Shown one piece after another: positions 31,201 through 36,245 of a stretch of DNA of 36,245 nt (position 1 is its first letter; each line of letters starts with the position of its first letter). Position numbers and translations under genes: made by a program. A model generated the notes under the pieces. The model did not search any database. It saw nothing but the letters and a program-made list of their open reading frames with translations, and was not told the origin of the DNA. Source of the DNA: Prevotellaceae bacterium UBA4359. Its GTDB lineage: Bacteria > Bacteroidota > Bacteroidia > Bacteroidales > Bacteroidaceae. The stretch lies in the NCBI GenBank assembly GCA_002393555.1, contig DGSP01000011.1, positions 9,347 to 45,591 of the forward strand, written 5' to 3'.

Positions 31201-34200
31201 CCACCGCTACGGAGGCGACTTCTACATCGACCTTGGCGACATCAGCGAAGATGTGCTGAAGGACGGCAAGAAGTTCTACGAGAGCGGCATGCCCGTCAGT
31301 TCCGCCTCCACCTACACCGAGACCACCTGGGGACGTGTGCCCAGCGAGAAGTCGGTGGTCTATTCTTTCTCCAACGAGAGCGGAGCCCGTCCCCGTCAGG
31401 ACATCGGTCTGAACGGTCTGGCCGATGCCGACGAACGCACCTTCGGCATCTATGCCGACTATCTCAGTGCCATGCAGGGCAAGGTGAATGCAGCCGTCTA
31501 TGACTCCATCTACAACGACCCCGCTGGCGACGACTACCACTACTTCCGTGGCAGCGACTTCGACGAGCAGCGCACCTCCATTCTTGAACGCTACAAGTTC
31601 ATCAACTCTCCCGAAGGCAACTCGCCCAACACCAGCGAGTCGCGCGAAAGTTACTCAACAGCCTACAAGAGCACACCCGATGCCGAGGATGTAAACTTAG
31701 ACTACACGATGAACGAGTATGAAAACTTCTTCGAGTATCACGTCAGCCTGCGCCCCGAAGACATGACAGTGGGCCACAACTTCATCGTCGATTCGCGCGA
31801 GACATCCGTCGGTCTGCGCAATGGCAACAAGGAATATGCCACATGGTACCTCTTCCGCATCCCCATCGAGAGTTACGAAGGCAAGGAAGGCAGCATCAAC
31901 GACCTCTCCAGCATCCGCTTCATGCGTATGTACATGACAGGCTTCAAGGAACCCATTGTCGTGCGTCTGGCCAACCTCGACCTCGTCAGGGGCGAATGGC
32001 GCAACTACACCCAGCCTCTCTACACCGACGAGAAGCCCAGCGTGAGCGGCACCCTCGTTCCTTCAGCCATCAACATTGAGGAGAACAACGACAAGACCCC
32101 CGTCAACTATGTGCTGCCCCCCGGCATCACCCGCACACTCGACCCCTCGCAGCCACAACTCACCCAAGAGAACGAGCAGGCACTGGCCCTCACGGTGGAA
32201 AACCTCGCCACAGGCGATGCACGTGCCGTCTATAAGACCATGAACATGGACTTCCGCAACTACAAGCACCTGCAGATGTTTGTCCATGCCCATGCGATGG
32301 AGGGCGACACCGAACTGCAAGACAACCAGATGAGTATGTTCCTGCGCATCGGCAGCGACTACAAGAGCAACTACTACGAATACGAGATACCGCTCAAACT
32401 CACCCCGGCAGGACACTACGACACCTACACCACCCAGGGGTGCAGAGCCGTGTGGCCCGAAGAGAACATGCTCGACATCGACTTCAGCATCTTCACCGAC
32501 CTGAAGCACGAGCGCAACAAGGCCAGGGCAGAAGGCGGAGCCAGTTACACCAAAGCCTACTACAAGTACGACGACAACCGCCCCAGCAACAAAGTCAGCA
32601 TCATCGGCAACCCCTCGTTGGGCGAAGTGCGGACCATGATGATTGGTGTGCGCAACAATGGCCGTCGCACAGGCAATGTGGAGGTGTGGGTCAACGAACT
32701 CCGCATGCAAGACTACAGCGAAGAGGGAGGCTGGGCAGCACAGGGCAACCTGAATGTGCAGTTGTCCGACCTTGGCTCTGTCAACGTCTCAGGCCATGTG
32801 GAGACTGCGGGCTTTGGCGGTCTGGAAGAACGTGTGAATGAACGCCGCAAAGACAATCTCTACGAATGGAGCATCACCACCCAGATAGAGTTGGGCAAGT
32901 TCTTCCCCGAGAAGTGGAAAATGAACCTGCCGTTCTACTACTCCTACTCCTGGCAGAAGATTTCGCCGAAATACAACCCGTTCGACACCGACATGCTGCT
33001 CAAGGATGCCCTCGACGAGTGCCGCAACAAGGCAGAGCGCGACTCGCTCAGCAGCCTGACGGAGAGCATCGTGAAGAACAAGAACTTCTCCCTCAGCAAC
33101 TGGCGTTCAGGAGTGCAGAGCCGTAAGCCCATGCCCTACGACCCCGCCAACTTCTCCTTCAGTTACAGTTACAGCAAACGCTACAAGACAGGCGAGACGA
33201 CGGTGTATGAAAACGAGGAAAACTGGAAACTCAACTTGAGTTACAACTATTCGCCCAAATACAAGGCATGGGAACCCTTCAAGAAACTGAAAGGCAAGTC
33301 CAAGTGGCTCGACATCCTCAAGGCGCAGAACCTCCAGTGGCTGCCACAGAGCATCTCCTTCAACACCGACCTCACACGCAGTTACTACGAATTTCAGGAG
33401 CGCGACATCGATGCCGGCACCAAACTCCCCGTCGTCTTTGCCGACCAGATACTGTGGAACCGCGACCTCACCGTCAAGTGGGACATCTTCAAGGCCCTCA
33501 AGATGTCGTGGACCTCCTCCACCCATGCCGAGATTGAAGAACCCAACGTGGTGGTGAACAAGCACCTCTACCCCGACGAGTATTCGGCATGGAAAGACTC
33601 TGTCATCCGCAGCCTCAAGTCCTTTGGCCGTCCGCTCACCTATCGCAGCACCTTCACAAGTTCCTACCAGGTGCCATTCAACAAGATACCCATCCTCGAT
33701 TGGGTGACAGCCGATGCCAACTACAACGCCAACTACAACTGGACCCGAGGCACCGAACTCGACGACGGCACCTCGCTCGGCCACACCGTCAGCACCCAAC
33801 GCACCCTCAACATCAATGGCCGACTCAACCTGGAGACCCTCTACAAAAAGTGGAAGTTCTTGGCCGACACCGAAAAGCGGCTCACCGGCACCAGCAAGAA
33901 CGCTGGCAACCAGACCAGCCGCAAGACCGCCAGCCGCAACAGCAGAACCGAAGCCAAGGCAAAGAAGAACGGAGAAGGCGAGAGCGAAGGCGACGAGAAA
34001 AAAACAGGCAGCACCAAGACCGCCAAGAACACCAAGAATGGCGACGCAGGCAAGAAACAAAAAGGCTTCACCAAAGAAGTCACCCTCAACGACTCCACCG
34101 ACATCGAAGTGAAGCACGGACAGAACTCCAAGCGCCTCGTCGTGCGCGCCACCACAGCCGAAGGCAAGACCTACCGCCTCCGCTACAAAAAAGTCGATGC

Positions 34201-35800
34201 CAACACCATCCGCGTGAAAAACCACGACAGCATCCCCGTCAAGATACACGTCGTGGCCAAGCAACCGCTGGAGAACCTCACCTGGTACAAGACCGCCCAA
34301 GTCTTTGCCCGTGGCCTCATGTCGGTGCGCAACATAAGCGTTTCCTACCGCAACACCTATGCCCTCACCCTCCCCGGCTTCCGCACAGAGGTAGGCGATG
34401 CCTTCGGCCAGAAGAGCGTCAACGGCATGCTCTCTCCGGGACTCGGCTTCGCCTTCGGAGCCGTGGACGACAGTTACATCGACAAGGCAGCCCGCAACGG
34501 CTGGCTCATGCAGAACGAGTCCAACATCACCACCCCTGCCACCACCGCCCTGATGGAAGACCTCCAACTCAAAGCCACCATCGAGCCCTTCAAAGACTTC
34601 AAGATAGACCTCACCGCCACCCGCACCGTCAACAAGACCAAGAGCATCCAGTTCATGTACGAAGGCATGCCCAAGACCCAGAGCGGCAGTTTCGCCATGA
34701 CCGTCATCTCCCTCGGCTCCGCCTTCGAGTCGGGCGGCAACATCAACAACAACTACCGCTCCAAGCACTTCGAAAAGTTCCTCAACAACCTCCCCGTCAT
34801 CCAGAACCGCCTCGAACAGAAATACGCCACCATGACCTACCCCCAGGCAGCAGGCCCCGACTGGGCAGGAAAAGCCTACGACCCCACCAACGGCAACGTG
34901 CAACTCTACTCAGCCGACGTCATGGTGCCAGCCTTCCTCTCCGCCTACTGCGGCAACAATGCCATCAAAGTGCCGCTCGACATCTTCCCCGCCCTCACCC
35001 GCATGATGCCCAACTGGAGCGTCAAGTACAGCGGCCTGACCCGACTCTTCCCCTGGTTCTCCGACCACTTCAAGAGTTTCAACATCAACCACGCCTACAA
35101 GAGCATCTACTCCGTCGGAGCCTACAACTCCTACTCCAACTACATGGAATACATGAACGGCTGGGGCTTCATCAAGGAAGTCACCACAGGCAATCCCATC
35201 CCCTCCTCCATGTACAACGTCTCCACCGTCAGCATCAACGAGACCTTCTCCCCCCTCATCGGAGTCGATATGACCTTCAACAGCGGCCTCACCGCCAAAC
35301 TCGAATACCGCAAGACGCGCACCCTCAACCTCTCCATGACCAGCGTGGCACTCACCGAAAACTTCTCCAACGACTTCGTCATCGGCATGGGCTACCGCAT
35401 CAAAGACCTCAACCTCTTCGGAGCCAAATCCATCCAGAGCAACGAAGGCCGCAAGTCCAAGGCCAAGCGCAGCAAAAGCAAGAAACAGGACGAGAAGAAC
35501 GCCTCCAGCAGCACCAACAGCCGCACACGCGGCGTGAGCCACGACCTCAACATCCGTGCCGACTTCTCCTACCGTCTGCAGAACGCCCTCAACCGCAACA
35601 TACAGACAGCCGTCACCACCGCCACCGGCGGCTCCACCGCTTACAAACTGGCCATCTCAGCCGACTACACCTTCTCCCGTCTGCTCACCCTCTCCGGCTT
35701 CCTCGACTGGCAGCGCAACGTTCCCCTCGTCTCCCAGTCCTCCTATCCCACCACCACCGCCGACTTCGGTGTCAGCATGAAGTTCTCCCTCACAAGGTGA
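28253..35800 (+). CDS. sprA: SprA/Sov, type IX secretion outer-membrane translocon
   Basis: Giant outer-membrane barrel through which type IX secretion substrates pass; needed for secretion of cell-surface adhesins and enzymes in Bacteroidota. About 2515 aa, the expected size for SprA/Sov. The N terminus KQTLRNILYILLVMTSMSAI is a signal peptide. SprA-type segments include YDVKSGYYKVGTKLGD, FGYNYKFTDNPSLSERN, WMLSSTPSHLEYGKLTND, NEYENFFEYHVSLRPEDM and the C-terminal barrel strand DFGVSMKFSLTR. No ATG fits before the signal peptide: TTG at 28253 is assumed, TTG 28241 or ATG 28295 being alternatives. A Lys/Arg-rich low-complexity insert (about 33885-34075) interrupts the late region. asnS is upstream; no clear terminator follows. 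Confidence 0.94.
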   Translation: MKQTLRNILYILLVMTSMSAIAAVGNSHAFSSLGVRSADTVRVKKTDYPKDVRGENFSMDLQDPENLKPDTAVYDVKSGYYKVGTKLGDKFLSQPWMMTPEEYLKWGEKQSFWKHFKMRNDSLFVTKGKEKFDFTNMHFDLGPAEKIFGPGGVQIKTQGSAELKFGYNYKFTDNPSLSERNRTTKAFDFDEKINISVNAKVGDKMDFNINYNTEATFDFDSKNLKLAYEGKEDEIVKKIEAGNITFPTNSSLIKGSNSLFGVMTDLQFGRLRLQAVVSQKKSVSKTVSSQGGSQLNTYEIQAYDYDENRHFFLAHYFHDTYDKACSSLPNITSGITINRIELWVTNTGGATENTRNIIGLVDLAERQKIVNSNWAGTGSNNPSNSSNTLYSTLVGAAYDDARYTDKTSSMLDAIMQGGVEYEKVENARLLTASEYTLNKHLGYVSLKSTLQSNQVLAVAFEYTYNGQTYQVGEFSSDQKDNDRALYVKLLKNTSNSPRIGNWDLMMKNVYSLRAQSIQKEKFKLDIKYLSDTTGVKLSYIPEEAYKQTTLLKMMNLDRLDDSNKSVPNGNGKFDFVEGYTIESSTGRIIFPVVEPFGSWLREKFGNDPALVEKYCYDALYDSTKTVARQIAEKNKFSLEGEYKASSGSQIELGSSYIPQGSVVVTAGGVELTEGSDYTVDYRNGIVTIINQSILDAGTNVSVSLESQEDYSLMRKTMLGVNWDYDFSKNFNIGGTFLKVSEKPLTSKVAMGAEPLNNTLWGLHMNWKQNSQWLTNMLDKLPFLNLTAPSTISFTGEYAQLKAGTASGTQGNASYLDDFENTKTPIDVSNPKEWMLSSTPSHLEYGKLTNDVKYGYNRARLAWYNIDPLFTRRSSSLTPGHIKSDLDQLSNHYVREVYVREIYPNRDTNMGESNTLSILNMAYYPSERGPYNLDTDVDEHARLNNPEKRWGGMMRKLDTSDFETSNIQYIEFWMLDPFIYTKDDHRYGGDFYIDLGDISEDVLKDGKKFYESGMPVSSASTYTETTWGRVPSEKSVVYSFSNESGARPRQDIGLNGLADADERTFGIYADYLSAMQGKVNAAVYDSIYNDPAGDDYHYFRGSDFDEQRTSILERYKFINSPEGNSPNTSESRESYSTAYKSTPDAEDVNLDYTMNEYENFFEYHVSLRPEDMTVGHNFIVDSRETSVGLRNGNKEYATWYLFRIPIESYEGKEGSINDLSSIRFMRMYMTGFKEPIVVRLANLDLVRGEWRNYTQPLYTDEKPSVSGTLVPSAINIEENNDKTPVNYVLPPGITRTLDPSQPQLTQENEQALALTVENLATGDARAVYKTMNMDFRNYKHLQMFVHAHAMEGDTELQDNQMSMFLRIGSDYKSNYYEYEIPLKLTPAGHYDTYTTQGCRAVWPEENMLDIDFSIFTDLKHERNKARAEGGASYTKAYYKYDDNRPSNKVSIIGNPSLGEVRTMMIGVRNNGRRTGNVEVWVNELRMQDYSEEGGWAAQGNLNVQLSDLGSVNVSGHVETAGFGGLEERVNERRKDNLYEWSITTQIELGKFFPEKWKMNLPFYYSYSWQKISPKYNPFDTDMLLKDALDECRNKAERDSLSSLTESIVKNKNFSLSNWRSGVQSRKPMPYDPANFSFSYSYSKRYKTGETTVYENEENWKLNLSYNYSPKYKAWEPFKKLKGKSKWLDILKAQNLQWLPQSISFNTDLTRSYYEFQERDIDAGTKLPVVFADQILWNRDLTVKWDIFKALKMSWTSSTHAEIEEPNVVVNKHLYPDEYSAWKDSVIRSLKSFGRPLTYRSTFTSSYQVPFNKIPILDWVTADANYNANYNWTRGTELDDGTSLGHTVSTQRTLNINGRLNLETLYKKWKFLADTEKRLTGTSKNAGNQTSRKTASRNSRTEAKAKKNGEGESEGDEKKTGSTKTAKNTKNGDAGKKQKGFTKEVTLNDSTDIEVKHGQNSKRLVVRATTAEGKTYRLRYKKVDANTIRVKNHDSIPVKIHVVAKQPLENLTWYKTAQVFARGLMSVRNISVSYRNTYALTLPGFRTEVGDAFGQKSVNGMLSPGLGFAFGAVDDSYIDKAARNGWLMQNESNITTPATTALMEDLQLKATIEPFKDFKIDLTATRTVNKTKSIQFMYEGMPKTQSGSFAMTVISLGSAFESGGNINNNYRSKHFEKFLNNLPVIQNRLEQKYATMTYPQAAGPDWAGKAYDPTNGNVQLYSADVMVPAFLSAYCGNNAIKVPLDIFPALTRMMPNWSVKYSGLTRLFPWFSDHFKSFNINHAYKSIYSVGAYNSYSNYMEYMNGWGFIKEVTTGNPIPSSMYNVSTVSINETFSPLIGVDMTFNSGLTAKLEYRKTRTLNLSMTSVALTENFSNDFVIGMGYRIKDLNLFGAKSIQSNEGRKSKAKRSKSKKQDEKNASSSTNSRTRGVSHDLNIRADFSYRLQNALNRNIQTAVTTATGGSTAYKLAISADYTFSRLLTLSGFLDWQRNVPLVSQSSYPTTTADFGVSMKFSLTR

Positions 35801-35889
35801 CGGAGGGGGGACAGACCCATTCACCCATCAACGGTTTTCTCACACAGAAAACACAGAAAGCACAGACCTTTTTTTCACCACAGATTTCA

Positions 35890-36009
35890 CAGATTACACA
35901 GATTTTTTAGAAAAGATTACGGCAAATTACACAGATTGGAGAGCCGCAAGCGACTCTTGGAAAACCAGCCAGATGGGGCTTTCAGCAGGAAAGCCATCTG
36001 TGTAATCTG
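35890..36009. repeat. 120-bp ACAGATT-family inverted repeat after sprA
   Basis: CAGATTACACAGAT (35890-35903) pairs perfectly with its complement (35996-36009). Inside are a GAG/CTC hairpin near 35940 and a longer hairpin at 35971-35999. The 263-bp gap 35801-36063 holds this, CACAGA direct repeats near 35840-35890, an ATTAACAA octamer array (36015-36044) and a terminator. Confidence 0.8.
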
Positions 36010-36014
36010 AAAAA

Positions 36015-36044
36015 ATTAACAAATTAACAAATTAACAAATTAAC
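36015..36044. repeat. Octamer tandem repeat ATTAACAA
   Basis: Four near-perfect copies of ATTAACAA in a row, just downstream of the partial reverse-strand gene. Confidence 0.7.
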
Positions 36045-36049
36045 ACGAA

Positions 36050-36080
36050 AAGAGAGAAAGTCATCACGACTTCCTCTCTT
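36050..36080 (-). terminator. Terminator overlapping the end of the partial membrane-protein gene
   Basis: A 13-bp stem with one mismatch (36050-36062 with 36068-36080) and a 5-nt loop. On the reverse strand it is followed by TTTTCG. It includes the gene's last codons and two tandem TGA stops. Confidence 0.65.
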
Positions 36081-36245
36081 CACTAAACACAATCTTTCCC
36101 TGCATCCGTAGCAGAAACCTCTCAAAGGTACTGCCAATGCCTAACAATGTGGCAGCAAACACAAGGAACTGAGCAACGAGGATGAGCAAGTTTTGCTCCA
36201 CATCTCCCACAGGTGGTAGGAGCATGCCCCATACGGCCAGCACCG
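36064..36245 (-). CDS. Partial small membrane protein, 3' end
   Basis: The open frame runs in from the window edge for about 60 codons to TGA at 36064-36066, with a second TGA immediately after. It encodes VLAVWGMLLPPVGD, a hydrophobic helix LLILVAQFLVFAATLLGIG and a basic tail RFLLRMQGKIVFSEERKS. One membrane helix is complete and another is probably cut at the edge. Bias in hydrophobicity, the hairpin at its stop and lack of any competing frame support a real gene. Function cannot be told. Confidence 0.6.
   Translation of the reverse strand, partial: VLAVWGMLLPPVGDVEQNLLILVAQFLVFAATLLGIGSTFERFLLRMQGKIVFSEERKS

Noticed and set aside
33107..34903. Long reverse-strand open frame inside sprA
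   Set aside because: Composition is Gly/Val-rich shadow of the GC-biased sprA codons; no start signal, no recognisable domain, and sprA is certain on the other strand.
33589..35910. Long forward frame overlapping sprA in another phase
   Set aside because: His/Arg/Gln/Pro-rich translation is a codon-bias artefact of sprA.
1..36245. tRNA, rRNA or other structural RNA genes
   Set aside because: No cloverleaf with a T-arm GTTCGA-type motif and no rRNA-like stretch was found by eye; a covariance-model scan was not possible.

Overview
The window looks like a chromosomal segment of a Bacteroidota bacterium, most likely a Prevotellaceae (Prevotella-like) gut or rumen species. The evidence is repeated TAnnTTTG-type -7 promoter boxes just upstream of starts, weak or absent Shine-Dalgarno sequences, a complete sprA (type IX secretion outer-membrane translocon), Bacteroidota-style lipoproteins and DUF4861/GH105/PL26-like polysaccharide genes, and moderate GC in the core genes. 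Species cannot be fixed from this sequence alone.

Layout. 1-1850: divergent aroB (-) and rfbC (+). 1896-3205: a REP-associated tyrosine transposase (RAYT) gene (-) broken by an in-frame TGA, with a 23-bp tandem repeat array upstream. 3287-5563: a PIF1/RecD-like helicase (+). 5568-10052: a two-gene secreted rhamnogalacturonan-degradation operon (-), a PL26-like exo-lyase followed by a GH105 unsaturated glucuronyl/galacturonyl hydrolase. 10128-14079: an AT-rich, probably acquired restriction-modification operon (-) with two m5C methyltransferases around a DUF3883/PD-(D/E)XK nuclease, followed upstream by a 141-bp nested palindrome. 14674-16820: ilvE and an NDP-sugar nucleotidyltransferase-like gene. 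17106-19132: a putative outer-membrane protein and rfbA. 19361-22489: an RsiV-like lipoprotein, a second lipoprotein of unknown function on the other strand, and a DUF4861 protein. 22657-28043: housekeeping block of a DivIC/FtsB-like protein, a small membrane protein, purB, an RsuA/RluB pseudouridine synthase with an RGGYQQ-rich tail, and asnS. 28253-35800: sprA. 36064-36245: the 3' end of a small membrane protein gene (-).

How genes work together. The PL26-like lyase would release unsaturated galacturonyl-rhamnose units from rhamnogalacturonan I, and the GH105 enzyme would cleave the unsaturated uronic acid from them. rfbA and rfbC are two of the four dTDP-L-rhamnose steps; rfbB and rfbD are not in the window. 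The R-M genes overlap each other and share one promoter.

The most unusual signal is the density of palindromic repeats. At least six families occur here. Several sit in frame inside protein-coding genes: a 123-bp element in the GH105 gene, a homologous 115-bp element, a 66-bp REP doublet and a CAGTTGACAATTG repeat all in the PL26-like gene, and a 27-nt REP unit inside the RAYT gene itself. The REP unit in the RAYT gene matches the one in the PL26-like gene at 24 of 27 positions, which links a candidate mobilising enzyme to protein-invading repeats.
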